The translations under genes and the position numbers were made by a program. A stretch of DNA of 64,000 nucleotides from an uncultured Erythrobacter sp. (GTDB lineage: Bacteria > Pseudomonadota > Alphaproteobacteria > Sphingomonadales > Sphingomonadaceae), in NCBI GenBank assembly GCA_947501005.1, contig CANMTU010000001.1:248001-312000 (forward strand), given 5' to 3'. The notes beneath the pieces are model-generated. The model saw only the letters and a list, made by a program, of their open reading frames with translations. It did no database searches and was not told where the DNA came from. Each line of letters opens with the position of its first letter. Position 1 is the stretch's first letter. Shown in pieces: positions 43,648-52,327 of the stretch.

Positions 43648-44463
43648 TTACCTCTGACAAACCCCGCAAAACCACGTGCTGCGCCCGCCCTGCACGATGC
43701 GCCTGATCGTGCCGCCGTCCTCGCGGTGGCAGGCGCCGCCCTCGCGGCCGTACACATCGAACATCTTGGCGAAATAGCCCAGCTCCCCGTCAGGCCTGGC
43801 GAAATCGCGCAGCGTGGAGCCGCCTTCGCGGATCGACTGCTCCAGCACCTCGCGGATCGCGGGGACAAGGCGGCGAATTTGCGGCATCGTCACCTTGCCG
43901 CCGGCCTTGCGCGGATCGATCCGCGCCCGCCACAATGCCTCGCATACATAGATATTGCCCAGCCCCGCCACGATCCGCTGGTCGAGCAGCAGCAGCTTGA
44001 TCGCCTGTTTGCGCCCCCGCGTCGCCTCGCGCAGATGCTCGGCGGTAAGGTCTTCGCCCAACGGCTCCGGCCCCAGCGCGGCGAAGGGTTTCCACGTCAC
44101 CAGCTCGCCATTGGTCATGAGGTCGACCGAGCCGAACCGGCGCGGATCGTTCAGGGCGAAGCGGTGTTCGGCGGTCTCGATCACGAGGTGGTCGTGCTTC
44201 TCGTCCCCCTCGGGGTCGATCCGCCAGCGCCCGCTCATGCCGAGGTGGAACACCAGCGCATGATCCCGGCTGGTATGGATCAGGCCGTATTTCGCCCGCC
44301 GCCCCAGCCGCACCACGCTCGCGCCCGTCAGCGCCTGCACCAGATCGGGCGGAAAGGGGCGGCGCATGTCGGGCCGGTTGACCGTGACGCGGGTGATAGT
44401 CTCGCCTTCCAGAAAGCGGGCGAGACCCCGCACGGTGGTTTCGACTTCGGGGAGTTCGGGCAT
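43648..44463 (-). CDS. mutM: Formamidopyrimidine-DNA glycosylase
   Basis: A 271-residue base-excision enzyme removing 8-oxoguanine. The N-terminal catalytic Pro-Glu (after Met removal) is in MPELPEVET, the conserved Lys is in LGRRAKYGLI, and the helix-two-turn-helix includes LLDQRIVAGLGNIYVCEALW. The C-terminal zinc finger is odd: GACHREDGGTI keeps only one Cys where CxxC is normal, while STWFCGVCQ has both others, so zinc may be bound differently or not at all. It is divergent from ubiE, and the gap of 54 bases holds both promoters. Confidence 0.93.
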   Translation of the reverse strand: MPELPEVETTVRGLARFLEGETITRVTVNRPDMRRPFPPDLVQALTGASVVRLGRRAKYGLIHTSRDHALVFHLGMSGRWRIDPEGDEKHDHLVIETAEHRFALNDPRRFGSVDLMTNGELVTWKPFAALGPEPLGEDLTAEHLREATRGRKQAIKLLLLDQRIVAGLGNIYVCEALWRARIDPRKAGGKVTMPQIRRLVPAIREVLEQSIREGGSTLRDFARPDGELGYFAKMFDVYGREGGACHREDGGTIRRIVQGGRSTWFCGVCQR

Positions 44464-44517
44464 GCTGCCCTCTAACACCCTTTGCGCCCGCCTCAATTCC
44501 CCGTAAGGCCCTGCACC

Positions 44518-45249
44518 ATGAGCGAGACCGTTTCCTTCGGCTACGAAGACATCGACGCAGGCGAAAAGACCGGCCGGGTGGGGGAGATATTCTCCAACGT
44601 CGCGTCCAAATACGACATCATGAACGACGCGATGTCGGGCGGGATGCACCGCCTGTGGAAGGACCGCTTCGTGCGCCGGGTCAAGCCCCAGCCGGGGGAG
44701 GACATTCTCGACATGGCGGGCGGCACGGGCGATATCGCCTTCCGCATGGCGGCGCGCGGGGCGAGCGTGACCGTGTCCGACATCAATCAGGAAATGCTCG
44801 ACGTCGGCGTCGAACGCGCGATGCAGCGCGGGATCGACGGGCTGGTATGGAGCCGCCAGAACGCCGAGGAACTGAGCTTCCCGGCCCGCACCTTCGATGC
44901 CTACACCATCGCCTTCGGCATCCGCAACGTGACCCATATCGACAAGGCGCTGGCCGAGGCGCACCGCGTGCTGAAATATGGCGGGCGGTTCTACTGCCTC
45001 GAATTCTCGACCGTGGAATGGCCGGGCTTCAAGGAGGTGTACGACGCCTATTCGCACAAGCTCGTGCCCAGGATCGGCAAGGCGGTGGCGGGGGACGAGG
45101 CGAGCTACCGATACCTCGTCGAATCGATCCGCCGTTTCCCCGACATGCCCTCGTTCGAACGCATGATCGCCGCCGCCGGCTTCGTGAACACGCGGGTCGA
45201 GCCGATCATGGGCGGGCTGGTCGCGATCCATTCGGGATGGAAGGTCTGA
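44518..45249 (+). CDS. ubiE: Ubiquinone/menaquinone C-methyltransferase UbiE
   Basis: A 243-residue SAM-dependent methyltransferase that adds the C-methyl group in ubiquinone synthesis. The SAM motif is ILDMAGGTGDIAFRM near residue 65, with acidic VSDINQEML next; the family signatures VASKYDIMNDAMSGGMHRLWKD and FGIRNVT and the tail VEPIMGGLVAIHSGWKV are all present. ATG 44518 is chosen over an upstream in-frame start lying within the divergent mutM promoter. It is 89 bases upstream of ubiB, the same order as in many alphaproteobacteria. Confidence 0.96.
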   Translation: MSETVSFGYEDIDAGEKTGRVGEIFSNVASKYDIMNDAMSGGMHRLWKDRFVRRVKPQPGEDILDMAGGTGDIAFRMAARGASVTVSDINQEMLDVGVERAMQRGIDGLVWSRQNAEELSFPARTFDAYTIAFGIRNVTHIDKALAEAHRVLKYGGRFYCLEFSTVEWPGFKEVYDAYSHKLVPRIGKAVAGDEASYRYLVESIRRFPDMPSFERMIAAAGFVNTRVEPIMGGLVAIHSGWKV

Positions 45250-45338
45250 GCCATGAGCGGGAGCGGCAGCGACCCGGAGCGCGATTGCGCGTCGCCAGCT
45301 AGGGCGGGATCCCGGCGTTCGGGGGCGCCGATGAAAAC

Positions 45339-46886
45339 ATGACTCGCCCGGCAACGCATATCTGGCGGCTGGGGAAATGGGCCCGGATCCTCGCGCGGCA
45401 CGGGGCGCTGCGCGGTATCCAGAACGATCCCAATACGCCGGCTCCGGTCAAGCGGCTGATCGGCCTGTTCTCCATCGGCACGGTGAAGTCGCGCGAGCCG
45501 GACTATGCCGGCGCCTTCCGCGCGATCGGTCCTGCCGCGATCAAGCTGGGGCAAACGCTCGCCACCCGGCCCGACCTCGTGGGCGAGGAAGCGGCGCACA
45601 ATTTGCTCAGCCTGCAGGACAATCTGCCCCCTGTCGATTTCGCGCTGATCCGCGATACGATCGAATCGAGTTTCGAGCAGCCGCTGGAAAACCTGTTCGC
45701 CGAATTCGACGAGGTGCCGATCGGTGCGGCTTCGATTGCGCAGGTGCACAAGGCGGTGACCACCGAGGGGAGGCAGGTCGCGGTCAAGGTTTTGCGCCCC
45801 GGCGTGCGTGAGCGGTTCGCCAAGGACATTCAGACCTACGAATGGGCCGCCGCTCAGCTCGAAAGCTTCGGCGGCGAGGCGGCGCGCCTGCGCCCGCGCC
45901 TGACCATCGCCAATTTCAAGCGCTGGACCCTGCGCGAACTCGACCTGCGGCGCGAGGCGGCCTCGGCCTCGGAACTGGCGGAGTTCATGGCCAGCACGCC
46001 GGGCTACGAGATACCGGGGATCGACTGGGACCGCACCAATGGCCGGGTGCTGACGATCGACTGGATCGACGGGGTCAAGATCTCCAACACCGAGGCGATC
46101 CGCGCCGCCGGCCACGATATGGACGAGCTGGCCGGTCGCCTCGTCCTCGCTTTCCTCAAGCAGGCGATCGCCGCCGGCTTCTTCCATGCCGACATGCATC
46201 AGGGCAATCTGTTCGTGCGGGCCGACGGCACGATCGTCGCCATCGATTTCGGCATCATGGGCCGGATCGACCGGCAGGCGCGCATGTGGCTGGCAGAAAT
46301 CCTCTACGGCCTGACCACGGGCAATTACCGCCGTGTCGCCGAAATCCATTTCGAGGCGCAATATGTGCCCAACTACCACGATGTGGACGAGTTCGCGACC
46401 GCGCTGCGCGCCGTGGGCGAACCGATGCGCGGCAAACCGGTGAGCGAGCTGTCGGTCGGCCAGATGCTCGACGGGCTGTTCGCCATCACCCGCGATTTCG
46501 ACATGCAGACCCAGCCGCATCTGCTGCTGCTGCAAAAGACCATGGTGATGGTCGAGGGGATCGCGACCCAGCTCAATCCCGGCATCAATATGTGGGACGT
46601 GTCCGCCCCTTATGTGCGCAGCTGGATCCGCGACGAGCTCGGCCCCGAAGCCGCGATTGCCGACCGGATCCGCGAAGATACCGAGACGCTGCTGCGCATT
46701 CCGCAGCTGCTCCGCCGGATCGAGGAGCGCTTTCCCCCGCGCGGCGGCGCGCCCGAGCCGCCACCGCTGCCGCAGGTCGACTTGCTGCGCGATCGGCGGG
46801 GCGGCCACGCGCTCGGCTATGTCGCCGCGGCGGTGGCAGGCGGGGCGGCCGTGTGGGTCGCCGCCGCGCTCGGCCTCTTCGCCTAA
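45339..46886 (+). CDS. ubiB: Ubiquinone-biosynthesis protein kinase-like UbiB
   Basis: A 515-residue member of the ABC1/ADCK atypical-kinase family, needed for ubiquinone synthesis at the inner membrane. Motifs: AIKLGQTLATRPDLV (KxGQ), PIGAASIAQVHKA (the Ala-rich nucleotide loop), VAVKVLRPGV, and the catalytic parts HADMHQGNLFV and VAIDFGIMGRID. A C-terminal hydrophobic stretch (LGYVAAAVAGGAAVWVAAALGLF) anchors it to the membrane. It follows ubiE and precedes a convergent DUF gene. Confidence 0.95.
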   Translation: MTRPATHIWRLGKWARILARHGALRGIQNDPNTPAPVKRLIGLFSIGTVKSREPDYAGAFRAIGPAAIKLGQTLATRPDLVGEEAAHNLLSLQDNLPPVDFALIRDTIESSFEQPLENLFAEFDEVPIGAASIAQVHKAVTTEGRQVAVKVLRPGVRERFAKDIQTYEWAAAQLESFGGEAARLRPRLTIANFKRWTLRELDLRREAASASELAEFMASTPGYEIPGIDWDRTNGRVLTIDWIDGVKISNTEAIRAAGHDMDELAGRLVLAFLKQAIAAGFFHADMHQGNLFVRADGTIVAIDFGIMGRIDRQARMWLAEILYGLTTGNYRRVAEIHFEAQYVPNYHDVDEFATALRAVGEPMRGKPVSELSVGQMLDGLFAITRDFDMQTQPHLLLLQKTMVMVEGIATQLNPGINMWDVSAPYVRSWIRDELGPEAAIADRIREDTETLLRIPQLLRRIEERFPPRGGAPEPPPLPQVDLLRDRRGGHALGYVAAAVAGGAAVWVAAALGLFA

Positions 46887-46926
46887 AGCCTGTTCGGCTG
46901 GACCCGTTCGCCTCGACTCTGTTGGC

Positions 46927-47328
46927 CTACACCCTGGCCGACAGCCCCTCTGCCGGGGCGGGCCAGCGCCGCACCGCGACCGTCAGCACGATGATGTGCG
47001 CCAGCTCGACCAGCATCGGCATCCACCACAGATCGTAGGTACCGGCGACGATCAGGTTGATCAGCCGCCCGATAAAGGCGACCGAGAACAGCGCCAGCGG
47101 CACCAGCAGGACGCCGCCGCGCCGCCGCCAGCCGCCCCACGCCATGCAGGCCGCCGAGACGAGGAAGAAGGCGCTGAAATCCGCCCGCATCGCCGAAAGC
47201 CCGGCCACGCCCATCGTCTGCAGGCCAAAATCGCCGCCCGTCCCCCCGGGGTCGAACAGGAAGCCGAAGCCCAGCATCGCGTCGATGATGGCGCCGATGA
47301 TGATCAGCGCCGATAGAATGAAGTGCAT
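46927..47328 (-). CDS. Small four-helix membrane protein, DUF4345-like
   Basis: A 133-residue hydrophobic protein with four helices: an N-terminal one (FILSALIIIGAIIDAMLGFGFLF), SAFFLVSAACMAW, VLLVPLALFSVAFIGRLINLIV and ELAHIIVLTVAVRRW. The pattern GLSAMRADFSAFF with a conserved Arg-Ala-Asp fits the DUF4345-type group, which has no known function. It is convergent with ubiB and divergent from coaBC; a 20-base motif in its promoter region is shared with the secB-timA gap. Confidence 0.75.
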   Translation of the reverse strand: MHFILSALIIIGAIIDAMLGFGFLFDPGGTGGDFGLQTMGVAGLSAMRADFSAFFLVSAACMAWGGWRRRGGVLLVPLALFSVAFIGRLINLIVAGTYDLWWMPMLVELAHIIVLTVAVRRWPAPAEGLSARV

Positions 47329-47370
47329 GCCGCTCGCGTCCCTGTCCCGGCCCTTTGGCCGTCCATCGTC

Positions 47371-47390
47371 TGTCTGTTTGCAATTTCTAA
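47371..47390. promoter_or_regulatory. Motif shared with the secB-timA intergenic region
   Basis: TGTCTGTTTGCAATTTCTAA here and TGTCCGTTTGTAATTCCTTA at 55732-55751 agree at 16 of 20 positions. Both lie between divergent genes, about 43 and 166 bases before the leftward start. It may be a promoter or regulator site; the factor is unknown. Confidence 0.35.
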
Positions 47391-47547
47391 ACCATAGGGT
47401 GCCATAGGTATGCGAGCAATCGCGCGTTTTGCGCGCTGGTATTGAGGGGCAGGGGGCGCTAGCAAGCGCATCGATGACGCAATGGGAATGCATTCTGCGA
47501 TCAGTCTCGGTAGTGCCGCGACCCGCCAGCCGCGCGAGGATGGCCGG

Positions 47548-49308
47548 GTGAGCGGGCCGAAAATCCTGCTCGTCATCGGCGGCGGCATCGCGGCGTACAA
47601 ATCGTGCGAACTCGCCCGCCTGATTCGCAAGGCCGGCGGCGAGGTGACCTGCGTGCTGACCGACGGGGCGCAGCAGTTCGTGACCCCGATGGCGCTCGCC
47701 GCGTTGAGCGAGAACAAGGTCTATACCTCGCTGTTCGATCTCAAGGACGAGGTCGAGATGGGGCATATCCAGCTGTCGCGCGCCGCCGATCTCATCGTGG
47801 TCTGCCCGGCAACGGCCGACCTGCTGGCCAAGATGGCCGCCGGCATCGCCGACGATCTCGCCACCACCCTGATCCTCGCGACCGACAAGCCGGTGTTCAC
47901 CGTCCCCGCCATGAACGTGCGGATGTGGCAGCACGAGGCGACGCAGCGCAATGCCGACTGGCTGCGCTCCGCCGGGGTGACCGTGATGGACCCCGACGAG
48001 GGCGCGATGGCCTGCGGCGAATTCGGCCCCGGCCGCCTGCCGGAACCGCCCGCCATCGTGGCGGCGATCGCGGACAAGCTCGGCCTCGACCTGGCCCTGC
48101 CCGAACCGCCCGCCCCGGCCCGGCAACTCGCCGCCCCGCCTGCACCCCAGCCTGCCTTCGAACCGGAGGACGCGTTCGAGGAGGAAGACTACGCCGCCGA
48201 AGCGCTCGAACCCGAGGAACCGGAAGAACGCAGCAGCCGCTCGTCGAGCCTGGGAAGCCTGCTGTCCGCCATCATTCCGCGCAGCACCAAGCGGCGCAGC
48301 CACGCCGATCTCGAAGCCGAGTTCGACACGGGGTGGGGCGAAGCCGCGCCCGAAATGCTCGATGCCGCGTCGCTGGTCGAGCATACCGATTTCGATGCGA
48401 CCGGCGGCGGGCCGCTGCTGGCGAAGAAGGGCGGGGCCGGGGCCGCGCCGCCGACCGATCCCGAAGCCATCAATCACGAGGTCGCCCGGCAGGATGCGCG
48501 CGCCATGCCGCAACCCATGGCCGACGATGTGCATCGGATCAGGGTCGAACCCGCCGCGCGCGCGGACGCATCCGCCTCGGGCATGCCGGCGGGCGCGCCC
48601 GCCCAGTTCGATCCGGACCCCGAATACCGTCCGCTGGAAGGCCGGCACGTGCTCGTCACCGCCGGGCCGACGTGGGAGCCGATCGATCCGGTGCGCTACA
48701 TCGCCAACCGTTCGAGCGGGAAGCAGGGCTTCGCCATCGCCGCCATGGCCGCCGCCGCCGGCGCGCGCGTCACGCTGGTGGCCGGGCCGGTGCATCTGCC
48801 GACGCCCGCGGGGGTCGACCGGATCGACGTCGAAACCGCCGACGACATGGCCGAGGAAGTGCGCAACGCCCTGCCCGCCGATGCCGCCTTCATGGTCGCC
48901 GCCGTGGCCGACTGGAAGAGCCGCCACGTCGCGGGCGAGAAGATGAAGAAGCGCGGCAGCGCGCCGCCCGCCCTGATCCTCGCCGAAAACCCCGACATCC
49001 TCGCCTCGGTCGCGGGCGGGCGCAAGCGTCCGCAATTGCTGGTCGGCTTCGCGGCCGAGACCGAGAACGTGGTCGAGAACGCCAAGTCCAAGCGCAAGCG
49101 CAAGGGCGTGGACTGGATCATCGCCAACAACGTCGCCACCATCGAAGGCGAAAGCGTGATGGGCGGCGATCTCAACCAGGTTCACATCGTGACCCATGCC
49201 GGCGTCGAAAGCCTGTCCGAAATGCCGAAGGACGCGGTCGCCCGCGAACTCGTGCGGCGGGCGGCGCAGGCGCTGGCCGAACCGGCCGACGGGTCCGCCC
49301 ATGGTTGA
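47548..49308 (+). CDS. coaBC: Bifunctional phosphopantothenoylcysteine decarboxylase/synthetase CoaBC with long linker
   Basis: About 586 residues, making 4-phosphopantetheine for coenzyme A. CoaC (about 1-165) has [35 protein letters not shown] and PAMNVRMW with the FMN and catalytic residues. CoaB (about 357-580) has [33 protein letters not shown] and [12 protein letters not shown]-type ends. Between them lies a disordered linker of about 190 residues, rich in Glu, Ala and Pro, instead of the usual short joint. GTG 47548 with GAGGA upstream is preferred; an ATG at 47482 would add 22 residues. Its stop overlaps the dut start. Confidence 0.93.
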   Translation: MSGPKILLVIGGGIAAYKSCELARLIRKAGGEVTCVLTDGAQQFVTPMALAALSENKVYTSLFDLKDEVEMGHIQLSRAADLIVVCPATADLLAKMAAGIADDLATTLILATDKPVFTVPAMNVRMWQHEATQRNADWLRSAGVTVMDPDEGAMACGEFGPGRLPEPPAIVAAIADKLGLDLALPEPPAPARQLAAPPAPQPAFEPEDAFEEEDYAAEALEPEEPEERSSRSSSLGSLLSAIIPRSTKRRSHADLEAEFDTGWGEAAPEMLDAASLVEHTDFDATGGGPLLAKKGGAGAAPPTDPEAINHEVARQDARAMPQPMADDVHRIRVEPAARADASASGMPAGAPAQFDPDPEYRPLEGRHVLVTAGPTWEPIDPVRYIANRSSGKQGFAIAAMAAAAGARVTLVAGPVHLPTPAGVDRIDVETADDMAEEVRNALPADAAFMVAAVADWKSRHVAGEKMKKRGSAPPALILAENPDILASVAGGRKRPQLLVGFAAETENVVENAKSKRKRKGVDWIIANNVATIEGESVMGGDLNQVHIVTHAGVESLSEMPKDAVARELVRRAAQALAEPADGSAHG

Positions 49309-49762
49309 ACGGGTGGCGGTCAGGCTGAAACGCCTGCCGCATGGCCGCGATCTCGATCAGCCCGCCTATGCCACGCCCGGCGCCGCCGGGATGGACGTGC
49401 TGGCGGCCGAATCGCTCACCTTGCAACCCGGAGAGCGCCAGGCGGTGGCGACCGGCTATGCGCTCGCCATTCCCGCCGGCTACGAAATTCAGGTTCGCCC
49501 CCGGTCCGGCCTCGCGCTCAAACACGGCATCACCGTGCCCAATACGCCCGGCACGATCGATTCCGACTACCGCGGCGAATTGAAGGTCATCCTCATCAAC
49601 CACGGTGGGGAGGCGTTCGCCATCGCCCGAGGGGACCGCATCGCCCAGCTCGTGGTCGCCCCGGTGGTGCAGGCCCGGTGGGACGAGGTCGCGGAGCTGG
49701 ACGAGACGGTGCGCGGCGCAGGCGGCTTCGGGTCGACCGGCGGCCACGCCGCGCTGACCTGA
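49301..49762 (+). CDS. dut: Deoxyuridine 5-triphosphate nucleotidohydrolase
   Basis: A 153-residue trimeric dUTPase giving dUMP and pyrophosphate, so protecting DNA from uracil. All five motifs appear: [40 protein letters not shown] and [10 protein letters not shown] at the flexible C-terminus. ATG 49301 overlaps the coaBC TGA by eight bases, so the pair is translated together, as commonly seen for these two genes in many bacteria. It is convergent with the membrane-protein gene at 49764. Confidence 0.97.
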   Translation: MVERVAVRLKRLPHGRDLDQPAYATPGAAGMDVLAAESLTLQPGERQAVATGYALAIPAGYEIQVRPRSGLALKHGITVPNTPGTIDSDYRGELKVILINHGGEAFAIARGDRIAQLVVAPVVQARWDEVAELDETVRGAGGFGSTGGHAALT

Positions 49763-49763
49763 C

Positions 49764-50303
49764 CTAACGGCGCGCCGCGCGCCGCAACAGGAACGCCGTC
49801 ACGCTCCACAGGACGGTGAACATGACCAGCACGCCCCATTCGACATAGACGCGATCCGCGGTGACGGCGGCCACGATCCCGATAACGAACTGCGCCGCCG
49901 CCAGCACCGTCAGGATCCGCGCCATCGCGAGCGAGCGGAACCGCACCAGTCCCGCCGCGACAAGCGCGATCAGCAGGGCCACGAAGAAAAGGAGGTTCAC
50001 CGGGTTGTCCTCATCCCCCAGAATGCCGACCGCGAGATTGCTCCACACGGTGAAGAAGGCGGTGAACACCGCCAGCGCAAGGCCGAGGAACCGGGGCCAG
50101 TTGCGCGCCGTGCGCAGCGCCCATTCCAGCCCCGCCCCCAACAGGCCGAGCAGCACGGCGGCCGCCACGAAGTCGCCCACGGTCCAGTTCACCTCGTCGT
50201 TGAACTGCATCGCGATCGCCGGCAAAACGAGCAGCGCGGCGGCGGCCGACCATCCGGCGATCCGCCAGCCATTGCCAAGCAGGCGATTTTGCATTTCAAC
50301 CAT
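49764..50303 (-). CDS. Polytopic membrane protein, unknown
   Basis: A 179-residue protein with about five transmembrane helices: WRIAGWSAAAALLVLPAIAM, FVAAAVLLGLLGAGLEW, LGLALAVFTAFFTVW, LLFFVALLIALVAAGL and YVEWGVLVMFTVLWSVTAFLL. Conserved-looking polar residues are few (NDEVNWTVGDF between helices 1 and 2). GGAGG is five bases before ATG 50303. No family recognised. It is divergently transcribed from a winged-helix regulator with its own membrane domain, so that regulator may control it. Confidence 0.78.
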   Translation of the reverse strand: MVEMQNRLLGNGWRIAGWSAAAALLVLPAIAMQFNDEVNWTVGDFVAAAVLLGLLGAGLEWALRTARNWPRFLGLALAVFTAFFTVWSNLAVGILGDEDNPVNLLFFVALLIALVAAGLVRFRSLAMARILTVLAAAQFVIGIVAAVTADRVYVEWGVLVMFTVLWSVTAFLLRRAARR

Positions 50304-50421
50304 ATCATCCTCCAGTTTCCGTCACCCGGTTCTAGGGCGCACGGGTATGAGCGGCATGAGCAATTCGTGAGGAATGGCTGAAACCCTTCACCTGCGGCGG
50401 AAGGAGGGGCAGAGGGAGGCG

Positions 50422-51420
50422 ATGACCGAGGGCGTATTCCAGTTTGGCGATTTCGTGCTGGTGGAGCCGGCGCGCACCCTCAGCCGCAATGGCGAGGTGC
50501 AGGACCTCGGCAGCCGCTATTTCGATGCGCTGTGCCTGCTGGTACGCCACCCCGACGAGTTGATCACCAAGGACCGGTTCATGGCCGAGATCTGGAGCGG
50601 CGTGCCGGTCACCGACGAGGCGCTGACGCAGTGCATCCGCACGCTGCGCCGGACGCTGGGCGACGATGCGGGCAAGCCCCGCTATATCCGCACCGTTCCC
50701 AAGCACGGCTATCGGTTCGTGGCCGACGTTCGCGCGGGCCAGCAACAGGCCGCGCCGCAGGGGCAGGATCGCGGGGCCGGGCATATCGTGGCGGCGACGA
50801 CGCTGGGCGGTGCGCTCTCCGGCGTAATTGGTGGATTTGCCTATGGTCTGCTGGCGACCACCGGCGGGGCGGGTCCGGTCCTGTCCCTGATCCTCCTGAC
50901 CGTCGCGCTCAGCGTCATCGGGGCGGCGGCGATCGGCGCGGGCATGGGCGTCGCGTGTCTGGTGCGCGGGGGCAGTCTGTCCGCGCTGCTCGCGGGCGGC
51001 ATTCTCGGCGGGTTCGCGGTCGGCGCGGCGGGGCAGGCGCTGGCCGCGTCGGGCCTCGTCGCGATCACCGGGGTCGCGCCCGGCCCGAGCACTGGGATGG
51101 TCGAAGGGGCAGGTCTGGGCCTCGCGTGTGCCGCTTCGCTCGCCCTCGTCCGGCACCGCGAACTTCGCGCCGCCGCCGGGATTTTCGCCGCCCTGGCGAT
51201 CGGCGCGGCGGTGATGGGCGTGCTTTCAGTGGCCGGGGCGCGCTCCTATGCCGAGACGCTGGCAATGGTCGAATTGCGTTTTCCCGCCTCGCAGCTGCGC
51301 ATCGGGCCGATGGTGGCGCAATTCGGTGCGCCGCTGTTCGCCGTGGCGGAAGGCATGCTGTTCGCCGCCTCGATCACCGCGGCGAACCTGTATGTGCGGC
51401 ATCGATCTCCGCGCAAATGA
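50422..51420 (+). CDS. Membrane-bound winged-helix transcription regulator (ToxR/CadC-like head, polytopic tail)
   Basis: A 332-residue one-component regulator. Residues about 1-100 are an OmpR-type winged helix: FGDFVLVEPARTLSRNGEVQDLGSRYFDALCLLVRHPDELITKDR, then TQCIRTLRRTLGDD and YIRTVPKHGYRFVA, the recognition helix and wing. Unlike ToxR and CadC, there is no single helix and sensor domain: residues about 115-330 are a series of about seven Gly/Ala-rich membrane segments. Such a layout may sense membrane state or a lipophilic ligand. ATG 50422 is preferred because AGGGAGG precedes it; 50374 is also in frame. It is divergent from a membrane-protein gene. Confidence 0.82.
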   Translation: MTEGVFQFGDFVLVEPARTLSRNGEVQDLGSRYFDALCLLVRHPDELITKDRFMAEIWSGVPVTDEALTQCIRTLRRTLGDDAGKPRYIRTVPKHGYRFVADVRAGQQQAAPQGQDRGAGHIVAATTLGGALSGVIGGFAYGLLATTGGAGPVLSLILLTVALSVIGAAAIGAGMGVACLVRGGSLSALLAGGILGGFAVGAAGQALAASGLVAITGVAPGPSTGMVEGAGLGLACAASLALVRHRELRAAAGIFAALAIGAAVMGVLSVAGARSYAETLAMVELRFPASQLRIGPMVAQFGAPLFAVAEGMLFAASITAANLYVRHRSPRK

Positions 51421-51446
51421 AAAGGGCGGCCCCGTGAGGCCGCCCC
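51421..51446 (-). terminator. Hairpin between regulator and DUF4136 genes
   Basis: GGGCGGCC (51424-51431) pairs perfectly with GGCCGCCC (51438-51445). On the minus strand CTTT follows, so it can end the DUF4136 gene's transcript; on the plus strand it lies directly after the regulator's stop. Confidence 0.55.
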
Positions 51447-51467
51447 GTCATTGCCGATATGGCGGGA

Positions 51468-52160
51468 TCAGCGCCGCCCGTCCCGCTCCGGCGCCACGGA
51501 AATGCGCACCGTCTCGCCCGAATTGCCGGGGAAGTCGGTGAACATCGCCTCGACCAGATTGGGGACGAGATATTGCAGCCGGTCGGACGTCGACAGGGCC
51601 TGCGCCTTGCCTTCGAACAGGCGTTCGCCGGTGGCGGTCCGGTCGATCTTCATGTCGATCCCGCTGGTATAGACGGTATAGCTGCGCACGTCCGGACCGC
51701 CGAACCACGGATCGTAGAAGCCGAAGCCCCAGCGGCTGCCATAGAACCGCGAACGCGGGCCGTAGCCGAGCCGGCCATAACCCAGCCGCCCGTATCCGTA
51801 CCACGGATCGTAGAACGGGTCGGAGAAACCGGTCGTCCGCACTCGTTCACGGCCATTGTCGACCCCGTAGTCGAACCGGACGAGCAGCGACGCCGCCTCG
51901 GGCGAAGCCGCCTGCGTATAGCCGAGGCGCGACATCTGCGCGCGCACGAGGTCGGCATATTGCGAGAATTCCAGCCCGCCGGCCAGCGCCGGATCGTCGG
52001 CCACGATGGCGAAGGTCTCACCCTGCGGCGCGGGCAATTGCGATTCGAACCGCGTCACGTCCGCCCTGAACGGCGTCGCGCAGGCGGCCAGCGAAGCGAG
52101 AACGATAGGAACGGAGACCAGCTTCAGCGTTCGCCCCCAACCCTGTTTGCGGATGGTCAT
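51468..52160 (-). CDS. DUF4136 family lipoprotein
   Basis: A 230-residue outer-membrane-type lipoprotein: signal peptide with lipobox SLAAC and lipidated Cys near residue 27. The DUF4136-like core (FAIVADDPALAGGLEFSQYADLVRAQMSRLGY and VRFDYGVDNG) is interrupted by a Tyr/Gly-rich section (GYGRLGYGRLGYGPRSRFYGS) before the C-terminal strands DMKIDRTATGERLFEGKA and VEAMFTDFPGNSGETVRIS. Function unknown. AAAGGA lies before ATG 52160; a second ATG eleven codons upstream has no ribosome site. A hairpin terminator follows. Confidence 0.85.
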   Translation of the reverse strand: MTIRKQGWGRTLKLVSVPIVLASLAACATPFRADVTRFESQLPAPQGETFAIVADDPALAGGLEFSQYADLVRAQMSRLGYTQAASPEAASLLVRFDYGVDNGRERVRTTGFSDPFYDPWYGYGRLGYGRLGYGPRSRFYGSRWGFGFYDPWFGGPDVRSYTVYTSGIDMKIDRTATGERLFEGKAQALSTSDRLQYLVPNLVEAMFTDFPGNSGETVRISVAPERDGRR

Positions 52161-52327
52161 GGCTCGAGTCCTTTCTGTGTGCAGCGCAAGCATACACCGA
52201 ATATTGAGAAACTCGCAGCTTGCCGGTGGTGCATGGCAATCTGCCAGCGATGCTGCACGGTCTACCGTAAGCGCGCTGAATGCGGATTGAACGCCGTTTC
52301 ACACATTTGTTGACTGGATTGAACGGG

